Shown here: piece by piece, positions 14,672-22,380 of the stretch | Layout of the letters: each line of letters begins with the position of its first letter | How positions within the stretch are numbered: position 1 is the first letter of the stretch | Origin: Micromonospora sp. RP3T | Lineage (GTDB): Bacteria > Actinomycetota > Actinomycetes > Mycobacteriales > Micromonosporaceae | Reading direction: 5' to 3' | NCBI RefSeq assembly: GCF_003027925.1 | Contig: NZ_PYPS01000052.1 | Span: forward strand, 1 to 41,508 | DNA length: 41,508 nt | The notes under the pieces: model-generated | The model's database searches: none | Told to the model about the DNA's origin: nothing | What the model saw: only the letters and a program-made list of their open reading frames with translations | Position numbers and translations under genes: made by a program

Positions 14672-15442
14672 GTGTCCGAGACGCTGGAGTTTCCCGAGCT
14701 GTTGCGGTTGATCGACGAACGGTCGACCGCGTTCCGGGCGGCGGTCGCCGCCGCGCCCGACCTGGACGTCCAGGTGCCGACCTGTCCGGAGTGGACGCTG
14801 TTCGACCTGGCCCGGCACCTGGGCGAGGGGCGCCGCTCCTGGGCCGCCACGGTGGCCGCCGGGCCGGACGCCCCGGCCAAGGTGGCGCCGGCCGGCCCGC
14901 CCGCATCCCGGGACCGTGCCGCGCTGCTGGACTGGCTGGCCACGTCGACGCGGCAGCTCCTGGACGCGCTGCGGGCGGCCGGCCCGGAGCGCGGCTGCTG
15001 GACCTGGTGGGGGACGTCGCAGTCGCCGTCGACCTGTGGCGCGGTCGCCCGACACCAGCTCCAGGAGGTCGCGGTGCACACCTACGACGCCCAGCTCACC
15101 GTGGGCGCCGCGCAGCCGCTGCCGGTCGAGGTGGCACTCGACGGGGTGGAGGAGTTCCTGTTCACCTGCTGCACCACCACGGCCGGGTGGCCGCACGGGC
15201 CCGCCGCCGTCGACTACCACAGCACCGAGGGCCGCTCCTGGCGTCAGGCGCTCTCCGCCGACGGGGTGACGGCCGCCCGACTGCCCGACCCGGCCGTCGG
15301 CGCGGGCCCGGCCGACGCCGCCGCCCACGGTACGGCCGGTGACCTGGTCCTGTCCTTCTACGGCCGCATCCCGCTGGACGCGCTGAAGATCGACGGCGAC
15401 CGGGGCCTGTTCGACAAGCTCGTCGAGTGGGAGCCGGAGTAG
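14672..15442 (+). CDS. Mycothiol-dependent maleylpyruvate isomerase-family protein
   Basis: A protein of 256 residues with the DinB-like four-helix domain typical of mycothiol-dependent enzymes (MDMPI). The signature VPTCPEWTLFDLARHLGEGRRSW near residues 34-56 carries the first metal-ligand His of the family. ARHQLQEVAVHTYDAQLT supplies the second His pair, and a C-terminal MDMPI-C-like domain ends with GDLVLSFYGRIPLDALKIDGD. Family members are thiol transferases or isomerases using mycothiol, the actinobacterial thiol. The substrate here is unknown. TAGACA lies six bases before the GTG. It converges on the histidine kinase gene. Confidence 0.82.
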   Translation: MSETLEFPELLRLIDERSTAFRAAVAAAPDLDVQVPTCPEWTLFDLARHLGEGRRSWAATVAAGPDAPAKVAPAGPPASRDRAALLDWLATSTRQLLDALRAAGPERGCWTWWGTSQSPSTCGAVARHQLQEVAVHTYDAQLTVGAAQPLPVEVALDGVEEFLFTCCTTTAGWPHGPAAVDYHSTEGRSWRQALSADGVTAARLPDPAVGAGPADAAAHGTAGDLVLSFYGRIPLDALKIDGDRGLFDKLVEWEPE

Positions 15443-15453
15443 GGCCCGGGCCG

Positions 15454-16734
15454 TCAGGCAGCCGGCGCGGCACCGAGCCGGAGCACCACCCGGGCCCCGC
15501 CACCGGCGGCGGCCGACAACTCCAGCCCGCCGCCGCTCGCGCGGGCGGCCCGCTCGGCGATGTCCAGACCGAGCCCGGTCGACCCGGCCCGGCTGGCGCC
15601 GCGTCGCACCGGGCCGGGCGGCAGCCCCGGGCCGGCGTCGGCCACGGTGAGCGCCACCCGGTCCGGCTCCGCCGCGAGCCGCACCGTGAACGGGGTGCCG
15701 TCGGGTGTGTGGGCGAAGACGTTGCCCAGCAACGCGTCCACGGCGGCGGCCAGCTCGTCGCCGCTCAGCCGCACCGGTAGCGGGCCGGGCTCGAGGTCGA
15801 GCGTCACGGTCCGGCCGGTGTCCTCCGCGAGCACCGACCAGAACGTCACCCGCTCGCCGACCACTGTGGCCGCGTCGCAGCCACCGCCGGTGGCCGCCGT
15901 GCCGCTGCGCCACCGGGCCCGTTGGATCACCCCGGTCACCGCCCGCTCCAGCCCGTCCGCCGCCGCGGTCAGCCGAGCCGCGTCGTCCGGGTCGCGCAAC
16001 GACTCGGCCTCCAACCGCAGCGCCGTCAACGGGGTACGCAGCCGGTGGGACAGGTCGGCCACCTGTTCGCGCTCCTCGCGCAGCAGGATCTGGATCCGCT
16101 CGGCCAGGTGGTTCAACGCGCCCGCCACCTCGCGCAACTCGGCCGGCCCGGCCGGTGCGACACGCGCGTCCAGTTCCGCGTTGGCGAGCCGGTGCGAGAC
16201 GGCGGACAGCGCCGTGATCGGCCGGACCAGCGTGCCGGCCAGCCGGTCGGCGACCACCAGGCCGACCAGCACGAGCAGCGCGCCGAGCAGCGCCAGCACC
16301 AGCCAGGCGCGGGTCACCCCGGCGGTCAGCTCGGCGCGGGGGACCAGCGTACGGATCACTCCGGTCCCCTCCGGGCGGCCCTGCACCGCTACCACCACCT
16401 CCCGCCCGGCGGCGGACTCGACGGTCAGGCTCCGCCCCCGGGCGGCCAGCGTGACCGCCGGGGTACGCGGGGCCGGCGCGCCGAGCACCGTGCCGTCGGC
16501 GAGGAAGACGCTCACCCCACGGCCGGTGTCGACGGCGAGCTGGTCCACGGTCAGCCGGACGGTCTCCGGCGGGGCGGTGCCGACCACGGTGACCAGAAGC
16601 TGCACGTCGGCGGTGGCCCGGGCGGTCGCGCGGTCCGCGGCGACGGTGCGCACCAGCACGGCCAGCGGCACCAGGAACGCGACCATGACGAGCACCCCGA
16701 CGGCCGCGACCAGCAGGGTCAGCCGGCGCCTCAC
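15454..16734 (-). CDS. Membrane sensor histidine kinase
   Basis: A two-component sensor of 426 residues. Two membrane helices (about 6-30 and 143-165) flank an extracytoplasmic sensor domain of about 110 residues. HAMP spans about 166-218. The dimerisation domain carries phospho-acceptor His230 (LSHRLRTPL). The ATPase has the N box Asn338 (LLGNVFAHT), G1 DAGPG at 366-370 and G2 GLGL at 387-390. The GTG start overlaps the stop of the response regulator gene as GTGA, so the two are translationally coupled. The signal sensed is unknown. The divergent 155-residue exported protein and the PepSY protein are possible targets or accessory factors. Confidence 0.9.
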   Translation of the reverse strand: MRRRLTLLVAAVGVLVMVAFLVPLAVLVRTVAADRATARATADVQLLVTVVGTAPPETVRLTVDQLAVDTGRGVSVFLADGTVLGAPAPRTPAVTLAARGRSLTVESAAGREVVVAVQGRPEGTGVIRTLVPRAELTAGVTRAWLVLALLGALLVLVGLVVADRLAGTLVRPITALSAVSHRLANAELDARVAPAGPAELREVAGALNHLAERIQILLREEREQVADLSHRLRTPLTALRLEAESLRDPDDAARLTAAADGLERAVTGVIQRARWRSGTAATGGGCDAATVVGERVTFWSVLAEDTGRTVTLDLEPGPLPVRLSGDELAAAVDALLGNVFAHTPDGTPFTVRLAAEPDRVALTVADAGPGLPPGPVRRGASRAGSTGLGLDIAERAARASGGGLELSAAAGGGARVVLRLGAAPAA

Positions 16735-17423
16735 CGGCCCTGCTCCGGCACGTCGAGCCGTACCCCCACGCCGCGCACCGTGTGCAGGTAGCGGGGCGCC
16801 TGGGCGCTCTCGCCGAGCTTGCGGCGCAGCCAGGACAGGTGCACGTCGACCGTCTTGTCGGCGCCGCCGTACGGGATCCGCCACACCTCGGTCAGCAGCT
16901 CCCGCTTGGTGACGACCTGCCCGGGGCGGCCGGCGAGGTGGTGCAGCAGGTCGAACTCGCGGGGGGTCAGCTCGACCGGCGTGCCGTCCAGCGTGACCTG
17001 CCGGGACCGCCTGTCGATGCGGAGCCCGCCGAGCACCAGCGCCGCCTCCGTCGCGTCGCCGCCGGCCGAGCGGCGCAGCACCGCGCGGACCCGCGCGTCC
17101 AGTTGCGCGGCGGTGAACGGCTTCACCAGGTAGTCGTCCGCGCCGGCGTCGAGCAGGCGCACGATCTCCACCTCGTCGTCGCGGGCGGTCGCCACCACGA
17201 CCGGCACCGTGCTGACCGCGCGCAGCATCCGCAGCAGCTCGGCGCCGTCCAGATCGGGCAGCCCGAGGTCGAGCACGACCAGGTCGGGCCGGTCGTCCAG
17301 CGCGTCACGCAGCCCGCCCAGGGCGGTCGACGCCGCGGCGACGGCGTGCCCGTACTCCCGGAGGGCGCGCAGCAGCGGAGTGCGGATGGTCAGGTCGTCC
17401 TCGATGAGCAGCAGGCGCGCCAC
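16731..17423 (-). CDS. OmpR/PhoB-family response regulator
   Basis: A response regulator of 230 residues, partner of the following kinase. The receiver domain has acidic pocket Glu8-Asp9-Asp10, phospho-acceptor Asp52 (VVLDLGLPD), Thr79 and Lys101 (KPF). Residues about 130-228 form a winged-helix DNA-binding domain (LTPREFDLLHHLAGRPGQVVTKRELL...DVHLSWLRRKL). It is the first gene of the operon. TACCCT on its strand lies seven bases before the GTG. The 103-bp region shared with the divergent gene at 17527 is the natural place to look for its binding site. Confidence 0.92.
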   Translation of the reverse strand: MARLLLIEDDLTIRTPLLRALREYGHAVAAASTALGGLRDALDDRPDLVVLDLGLPDLDGAELLRMLRAVSTVPVVVATARDDEVEIVRLLDAGADDYLVKPFTAAQLDARVRAVLRRSAGGDATEAALVLGGLRIDRRSRQVTLDGTPVELTPREFDLLHHLAGRPGQVVTKRELLTEVWRIPYGGADKTVDVHLSWLRRKLGESAQAPRYLHTVRGVGVRLDVPEQGR

Positions 17424-17430
17424 GCAAGGG

Positions 17431-17436
17431 AGGGTA
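17431..17436 (-). promoter_or_regulatory. Possible leaderless -10 box (TACCCT) for the two-component operon
   Basis: TACCCT on the minus strand, seven bases before the GTG at 17423. The adjoining GGGAGG reads on the plus strand and is not a ribosome-binding site for this gene. Confidence 0.4.
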
Positions 17437-17526
17437 GCCGTTCGGCGGGCCGGCGACGGGCTCCGTTAACCGGACCTTAGCGTCGCCCTACGACCGCCCC
17501 GACCCGACGCGGGGCAGACTCGGAGC

Positions 17527-17994
17527 ATGGATCGCCGTACCCTCCTCGTCGTCACCGGCTGGCTGGCCACGACCGTGGCGGCCACGCTCGTCGGGCTGGC
17601 CGCCGTCGACCTGGCCGGCGCGGGCATCACCGGCACCGCGGGCGGGGTGCGGACCGAGCAGGACGTCGCCCGCGCGCTCGCCGTACCCGATCCGGGGGCG
17701 GGTGGCGCGACGAGCGTGAGCCCGGTCGCAACGCCGACCGGGACGCGGTCCGGCGCCGCGACGCCGAGCGGCGCCCAGCGGGGCTTCCTGACGGACGGCG
17801 GCAGCGTGCTCGCCGAGTGCGGGCCGGGCGGCGTCCGCGTGGTGGCGTCGTCCCCGGCGCCCGGTTACCTCGTGAAGGACGCCGACCGGGGGCCCGACGA
17901 CCACGTCGAGGTCCGCTTCGTGGGCGGTGGGCGGGAGTACGAGGTGCGGCTGCGCTGCCGGGGCGGAGTGCCGACACGGGACCCGGAGGACTGA
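17527..17994 (+). CDS. Small exported or membrane-anchored hypothetical protein
   Basis: Not recognised. It encodes 155 residues: a hydrophobic N-terminal segment (about 6-32, signal peptide or anchor), a Thr/Ser/Gly/Pro-rich spacer to about 85, and a small globular part (about 86-155) with two cysteines (LAECGPGGVRVVASSPAPGYLV...VEVRFVGGGREYEVRLRC) that could form one disulfide. The layout suggests a domain displayed outside the membrane. It is divergent from the two-component operon, with 103 bp between, and may be a target or accessory sensor of it. Confidence 0.65.
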   Translation: MDRRTLLVVTGWLATTVAATLVGLAAVDLAGAGITGTAGGVRTEQDVARALAVPDPGAGGATSVSPVATPTGTRSGAATPSGAQRGFLTDGGSVLAECGPGGVRVVASSPAPGYLVKDADRGPDDHVEVRFVGGGREYEVRLRCRGGVPTRDPED

Positions 17995-18017
17995 GTATTC
18001 GCAGCTCAGAGCCGTCG

Positions 18018-18037
18018 ACTGTCCAAGATCGGACAGT
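18018..18037. promoter_or_regulatory. 7-bp inverted repeat (ACTGTCC / GGACAGT)
   Basis: ACTGTCC at 18018-18024 and GGACAGT at 18031-18037 are separated by six bases. This could be an operator before the gene at 18161 or a weak terminator for the previous gene. Confidence 0.35.
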
Positions 18038-18160
18038 GCTGTCGCTGGTTGGTGGGCGGTGGGGCGGCATAGCTTCGAGAAGCAGGAGAGTGATCGTCGC
18101 GGATCGCTCGGCGCACCACGAACGCCTCCTGCCGGCGTACCGGCGGGAGAGAGGACCACC

Positions 18161-18565
18161 ATGTCCAGCCCCAGATCGAGGAGGGGAGCGACCGGCCAGC
18201 CCACCCCGAGCGTGCGGGAGGCCGCGCACGTCGACACGCAGATCGACTCGTGCTCGTCGGCCGGGCTGCCGCCGACCGCCCGGGTGTTGTTCGCCGTCGT
18301 CGACGCGAACGGCACGCTGGTCCGTGGCCTGGGCGCCACCTCGGCCACCCGGCTCGCCGCCGGGATGTACCAGGTGGCCTTCGACCAGGACGTCGCCGGA
18401 GCGGCCTACGTCGGGACCGTCGGCCCCGCCAACGGGGGCGGGCTCGCGCAGCAGGGCGTCATCACGGTGGCCCCCCGGGCCGGCATCGCCAACGCGGTCT
18501 TCGTCGAGACGCACGCCGCGAGCGGGCACGCCGACCGGCCGTTCCACCTGGCCGTGCTCGCCTGA
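18161..18565 (+). CDS. Hypothetical protein with a widespread unnamed beta-rich domain
   Basis: A protein of 134 residues with no signal peptide. After a short basic N-terminus, residues about 38-134 form one domain with the pattern ARVLFAVVDANGTLVRGLGATSATRLAAGMYQVAFDQDVAGAAYVGTVG...GVITVAPRAGIANAVFVETHAASGHADRPFHLAVLA. I recall similar GTLxRG...GxYxVxFxxDV...AYV...FHLAV segments in many bacterial proteins without an assigned role, sometimes repeated. The ATG at 18161 follows GAGAGAGG. It is a stand-alone gene, and nothing more can be said of function. Confidence 0.65.
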   Translation: MSSPRSRRGATGQPTPSVREAAHVDTQIDSCSSAGLPPTARVLFAVVDANGTLVRGLGATSATRLAAGMYQVAFDQDVAGAAYVGTVGPANGGGLAQQGVITVAPRAGIANAVFVETHAASGHADRPFHLAVLA

Positions 18566-18594
18566 GCGGGCCGGACACGAGCGCGCGGCGCCGC

Positions 18595-18610
18595 ACGACC
18601 GTCCGGTCGT
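18595..18610 (+). terminator. Short hairpin after the 18161 gene
   Basis: ACGACCG at 18595-18601 pairs with CGGTCGT at 18604-18610, 30 bp after the stop. The minimal loop makes it weak. Confidence 0.3.
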
Positions 18611-18814
18611 CACGTCGCCGCGCTCTGGCCGTCTCCCACCGTCGCAGCCGTACGGCGGTACGTCAGCGGGGACCTGGCTCGACCGGTCCAGCTCGCAACC
18701 GGTCTTGTCTTCCGCTGATGCCCGTCCGGAGCGGATCCAAACCTGGCCGGCGACCCGATTCCACCATCTGCCAGTCCCGGCGTGGTGGGCTCGCGAACGG
18801 GGTATGAGCGGGCC

Positions 18815-19207
18815 ATGGAGCATTTCACGATCGCGACCGTCGCCGAGAAGAGTCCCGACTTCCGCCGCGTGCTCTGGACCGGGGAGCACACCCAGCTGGT
18901 CATCATGACCATCCCGCCGGGCGGCGAGATCGGCGAGGAGGTCCACGAGGGCATCGACCAGATCCTCACGTTCGTCAGCGGCACCGGTGAGGCGCGGGTG
19001 GCCGGTGAGAAGAAGGAGGTCGTCGCCGGCGACCTGGTGGTGGTGCCGTCGGGCACGAAGCACAACTTCGTCAACACCGGGCCGAACCCGTTGGTGCTCT
19101 ACACCGTCTACGGCCCGCCGGAGCACGCCGACGGCGCGGTGCACAGGACGAAGGAGGAGGCGGACGCCGCCGAGGAGGCCGGCGAGGACGAGCCGCCCAC
19201 GTCCTGA
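18815..19207 (+). CDS. Cupin-domain protein
   Basis: A single-domain cupin of 130 residues. Motif 1 is PPGGEIGEEVHEGIDQILTFVSGTGEARV, with a His and Glu metal-ligand pattern. Motif 2 is GDLVVVPSGTKHNFVNTG, with the last His ligand. Small cupins of this type bind a divalent metal and act as isomerases, dioxygenases or sugar-phosphate enzymes; the role here is open. The C-terminus (about 108-130) is rich in Glu/Asp/Ala. The ATG at 18815 is chosen because the domain begins immediately after it. It is followed by tandem GTTAAGAAGG repeats. Confidence 0.82.
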   Translation: MEHFTIATVAEKSPDFRRVLWTGEHTQLVIMTIPPGGEIGEEVHEGIDQILTFVSGTGEARVAGEKKEVVAGDLVVVPSGTKHNFVNTGPNPLVLYTVYGPPEHADGAVHRTKEEADAAEEAGEDEPPTS

Positions 19208-19208
19208 C

Positions 19209-19260
19209 CGTTAAGAAGGGGCCCCTCCTATACCTGAAGCGTTAAGAAGGGGCCCCGCCT
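19209..19260. repeat. Tandem 21-bp repeat (CGTTAAGAAGGGGCCCC-type)
   Basis: Copies at 19209-19229 and 19240-19260 differ at one base and start 31 bp apart. The second copy overlaps the end of the minus-strand threonine synthase gene and supplies its TAA stop and last codons. I recall similar GTTAAGAAGGGGCCCC elements scattered in Micromonospora genomes. Each copy holds a palindromic GGGGCCCC. Confidence 0.8.
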
Positions 19261-20423
19261 TGCACCAGGCCGGGGTATTTGATGCCGGCGCCGGTGTTGA
19301 GGACCACTACGCGCTCGTGGGGGCGGATCCAGCCGCCGGCGCGCAGGTGCCGGGCGGCGGTCAGGCAGGCCGCGCCCTCCGGGCAGAGCAGCAGCCCCTC
19401 CCGGGCGGCGAAGTCGCGCAGGTCGGCGACGATCTCCGCGTCGTCCACCGCGATCGCGGTGCCGGCGCTGTCCCGCAACGCGGTCAGCACCAGCTCGTCG
19501 CCGAGCGGGGCCGGCACGGTGATGCCGAACGCGAGCGTGTGCGCGTCCTGCCACGGCGTGGCGCGCGCCTCGCCGGCCGCGAACGCCCGCACGATCGGCG
19601 CGCAGCCGGTGGACTGCACGGCCACCAGCCGGGGCAGCTTGTCCTCGACCCAGCCCAGCTCGCGCAGCTCGTGCAGCGCCTTGTGGATGCCGATCAGCCC
19701 GACGCCGCCGCCGGTGGGGTAGATGATGACGTCGGGCACCTGCCAGCCGAGTTGCTCGACGATCTCGTACCCCATGGTCTTCTTGCCCTCGAGGCGGTAC
19801 GGCTCGCGCAGCGTGCCGGCGTCGAAGATCTGCCCGCCCGAACCGGCGACCAGCGCGGCGATCTCCCGGCCGGCGTCGTTGATCAGCCCGTCGACCAGCC
19901 GCAGGTCCGCGCCGGCGGCGAGGCACTCCTGCCGGCAGATGGTCGGCGCGGCCAGCGGCATGGCGATCGTCGCGCCCATCTGAGCCCGGGCCGCGTACGT
20001 CGCCCAGGCCGCGCCCGCGTTGCCGTTCGTCGGCATGGCGATCCGCTCGACGCCCAGCTCCCGGGCCCGGCTCACGCCGACCGCCGCGCCACGCGCCTTG
20101 AACGACCCGGTCGGGGTGAGCCCCTCGTCCTTGACGATCAACTCCGCCACGCCGATCTCGTGGCCGTACGCCCGGGCGTGCCACATCGGCGTCCAGCCCT
20201 CGCCCAGCGTGGTGACGAACCGCGGATCGGCCACCGGCAGCAGTTCCCGGTAGCGCCACAGGTCGGCCGGGCGGAGCCCGAACTGCTCCGGTGTCACGGT
20301 GGCGGCCACCGCGGCCAGGTCGTAGCGGGCCAGCAGCGGGGACCCGCAGTCGCACAGGTTCTGCAGCTTGTCGGCCGGGTGTTCCAGGCCGCAGCGCGGG
20401 CACTCCAGGTGCGTCAGGTGCAC
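19242..20423 (-). CDS. thrC: Threonine synthase (PLP-dependent, with N-terminal zinc ribbon)
   Basis: This enzyme of 393 residues converts O-phosphohomoserine to threonine with pyridoxal phosphate. An N-terminal zinc ribbon has Cys8, Cys11, Cys24 and Cys26. Lys109 in TPTGSFKARG binds PLP. MPTNGNAGAAWATYAA is the substrate and phosphate loop, and YPTGGGVGLIGIHKAL binds the PLP phosphate. The GTG at 20423 follows GAGGA and lies eight bases after the stop of the upstream LigD-like gene, so both form one operon. The last six residues and the stop are encoded by a copy of the repeat at 19240-19260, suggesting that repeat insertion reshaped the C-terminus. hom and thrB are not adjacent. Confidence 0.88.
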   Translation of the reverse strand: MHLTHLECPRCGLEHPADKLQNLCDCGSPLLARYDLAAVAATVTPEQFGLRPADLWRYRELLPVADPRFVTTLGEGWTPMWHARAYGHEIGVAELIVKDEGLTPTGSFKARGAAVGVSRARELGVERIAMPTNGNAGAAWATYAARAQMGATIAMPLAAPTICRQECLAAGADLRLVDGLINDAGREIAALVAGSGGQIFDAGTLREPYRLEGKKTMGYEIVEQLGWQVPDVIIYPTGGGVGLIGIHKALHELRELGWVEDKLPRLVAVQSTGCAPIVRAFAAGEARATPWQDAHTLAFGITVPAPLGDELVLTALRDSAGTAIAVDDAEIVADLRDFAAREGLLLCPEGAACLTAARHLRAGGWIRPHERVVVLNTGAGIKYPGLVQGGAPS

Positions 20424-20431
20424 GGTGGTCC

Positions 20432-21505
20432 TCAGCTCGCGTCGATGCTCAGCCAGTGCCGGCTGCGCCGGCCCGGCTCGTACGGGGAGTCGAGGCGCTT
20501 CGCCACCACTCCGGGGAGCCGCTGCTCGCGGGCGGCCCGCAGGGCGTCCGCGCCGACCCCTGGGAACCACGGCGGAGTCTGCCAGTGCGGGCCGGCGAGC
20601 GCCAGACCGTCGAGCAGGTCGCGGCGTTGCGCGTACGGCACGTCGAGGCTGGACACGCCCTCCAGCCAGAGCAGGTCGACGGCGAGGAACTGACCGTCCC
20701 GCTTGCTGGGCGGCTTGACCCGCCCGGCCGGGTCGATGCGCACCAGCACCCCGTCCAGCACCACCTCGGTGGGGGCCAGCTCCTCGGCCATGGCCCGCAG
20801 CCAGGGATGGTCGCCGGTGATCTCCGTGTCGTCGCCGTCGAGCAGCCGCAGCCGGCCGCCGGAGACGTACGCCATCGCCCGCACGCCCGCCCAGCGCGGC
20901 TCGTACCCCCAGGCGGCGGCGTCGCGCGGCAGCCGGCCGCCCTCGGTGGCGCGCATCGGGCGGACCAGCTCGGGCATCGGCGTCCAACCCGCCGGCGCCG
21001 GGTCGGTGCGGCGGACCATCCAGTCCCGACCCCGGCCGCCGGTGGCGAACAGGACGTACCGGCCCTTGGTGCGCGCGCCGTCGAGCACCACGATCACCTC
21101 GTCGTCGCGCCACTTCTCGGCGCGGTAGGTGCCGGTGTCGTGCACGGTCATCCGCCCGCCGCCGTACTCGCCGGCCGGTATCTCGCCGGCGAACGTCAGG
21201 TATTCCATCGGATGGTCCTCGGTGTGCACGGCGAGGTGGTTGCGGCCCGGGTCGCGGGGCAGGCCGCGCGGCACCGTCCAGGAGGCCAGCACGCCGTCGT
21301 GTTCCAGCCGCAGGTCCCAGTGCAGGCTGCGGGCGTGGTGCTGCTGGATGACGAAGCGGGGCGCGCGCCGCGCGGCCCGCTCCCGCGCCGGGGGCCGTTC
21401 GGGCACCGGCTCCGGGGTACGCGCCGCGTCCCGCTTCCGCCGGTACTCCTCCAGCCGGTCCGCCACAGCCGTATTCTCCGGCACACCCGGCGCGCGTGCC
21501 GGCAT
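20432..21505 (-). CDS. LigD-like 3'-phosphoesterase fused to a degenerate ATP-dependent DNA ligase domain
   Basis: A protein of 357 residues with two domains of the bacterial end-joining ligase LigD. Residues about 48-165 are a 3'-phosphoesterase that cleans ribonucleotide or phosphate 3' ends. His56, His62 and Asp64 (HHARSLHWD) and His98 match its metal site. Residues about 178-357 align with the ligase adenylation domain but look dead: motif I, normally KxDG, reads RWAG at 204-207; motif IV, normally EGVVAK, reads PGVVAK at 331-336; and the final W-x-K motif reads WLS. DLLWLEG and KRLDSPYEPGRRS keep the family shape. There is no primase domain. The ATG at 21505 lies 31 bp from the divergent aldo/keto reductase. 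It is the first gene of the operon with threonine synthase. Confidence 0.85.
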   Translation of the reverse strand: MPARAPGVPENTAVADRLEEYRRKRDAARTPEPVPERPPARERAARRAPRFVIQQHHARSLHWDLRLEHDGVLASWTVPRGLPRDPGRNHLAVHTEDHPMEYLTFAGEIPAGEYGGGRMTVHDTGTYRAEKWRDDEVIVVLDGARTKGRYVLFATGGRGRDWMVRRTDPAPAGWTPMPELVRPMRATEGGRLPRDAAAWGYEPRWAGVRAMAYVSGGRLRLLDGDDTEITGDHPWLRAMAEELAPTEVVLDGVLVRIDPAGRVKPPSKRDGQFLAVDLLWLEGVSSLDVPYAQRRDLLDGLALAGPHWQTPPWFPGVGADALRAAREQRLPGVVAKRLDSPYEPGRRSRHWLSIDAS

Positions 21506-21523
21506 GGCGACGGCGTTGCGGGG

Positions 21524-21529
21524 TAGAAC
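21524..21529 (+). promoter_or_regulatory. Leaderless -10 box (TAGAAC) for the aldo/keto reductase
   Basis: TAGAAC lies seven bases before the ATG at 21537, inside the 31-bp gap shared with the divergent LigD-like gene. Confidence 0.4.
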
Positions 21530-21536
21530 CGTCGAC

Positions 21537-22319
21537 ATGGACCTCGACCAGCCCACCCTTCCGCTTCCCGGCGACGTCCGGATCCCGATCCTCGGCTTCG
21601 GCACCTGGCAGGCCACCGGCGAGGACGGCTACCAGGCCGTGCTCGCCGCGCTGGACGCCGGCTACCGGCACCTCGACACCGCCACGATGTACGGCAACGA
21701 GAAGGAGGTCGGGCGCGCGGTCGCCGAGAGCGGGCTGCGCCGCGAGGACCTGTTCATCACCACGAAGCTGCCGCCGGACCGGGTGGGCCGGGAGCGGGAG
21801 ACCATCGAGGCGAGCCTGGCGGCGCTGGGCACCGAGTACGTCGACCTGTGGCTGGTGCACTGGCCGCCGTCCGCGCCCGGCGACAGCATCCCGGTCTGGC
21901 GGGAGATGCTGGCCGCCCGGGACGAGAACCTGGCCCGCGCCGTCGGGGTGAGCAACTACTCGACCGCGCAGCTCGACGAGCTGATCCAGGCCACCGAGGA
22001 GACGCCCGCGGTCAACCAGATCCGGTGGAGCCCGTCGCTGTACGACCGGCAGACGCACGCCGCGCACCGGGACCGGGGCGTGGTGCTGGAGGGCTACAGC
22101 CCGTTCAAGACCAGCGACCTGTCCGACCCGGTGCTGGTGCGCATCGCCCAGGCGCACGACGTCTCGCCGGCCCAGGTGGTGCTGCGCTGGCACATCGACC
22201 ACGAGATCGTGGTGATCCCGAAGTCGGTCACGCCGGAGCGGATCCGGGCCAACGCCGACGTGTTCGGGTTCTCGCTGACCGCCGAGGAGATGCGCGACAT
22301 CGACGCGCTCGGCGGCTGA
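21537..22319 (+). CDS. Aldo/keto reductase
   Basis: A NADPH-dependent reductase of 260 residues with the (beta/alpha)8 barrel. The catalytic tetrad is complete: Asp47 and Tyr52 (HLDTATMYGNE), Lys77 (ITTKLP) and His108 (LVHWPP). VGVSNYS and the coenzyme-binding VVIPKSVTPERIRANADVF are standard. It resembles the bacterial AKR5 group (2,5-diketo-gluconate reductase type), though its natural carbonyl substrate is not evident. It is divergent from the LigD-like gene and converges on the endoglucanase gene through a shared terminator. Confidence 0.9.
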   Translation: MDLDQPTLPLPGDVRIPILGFGTWQATGEDGYQAVLAALDAGYRHLDTATMYGNEKEVGRAVAESGLRREDLFITTKLPPDRVGRERETIEASLAALGTEYVDLWLVHWPPSAPGDSIPVWREMLAARDENLARAVGVSNYSTAQLDELIQATEETPAVNQIRWSPSLYDRQTHAAHRDRGVVLEGYSPFKTSDLSDPVLVRIAQAHDVSPAQVVLRWHIDHEIVVIPKSVTPERIRANADVFGFSLTAEEMRDIDALGG

Positions 22320-22334
22320 CGCCGCGTACGCGGA

Positions 22335-22367
22335 AGGGGGCGCGGTCCGGTGCGGACCGCGCCCCCT
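22335..22367. terminator. Strong bidirectional terminator
   Basis: A perfect 15-bp stem pairs 22335-22349 with 22353-22367 around a GTG loop. It lies between the convergent aldo/keto reductase and endoglucanase genes. Confidence 0.85.
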
Positions 22368-22380
22368 CGTGTCGCGATGA

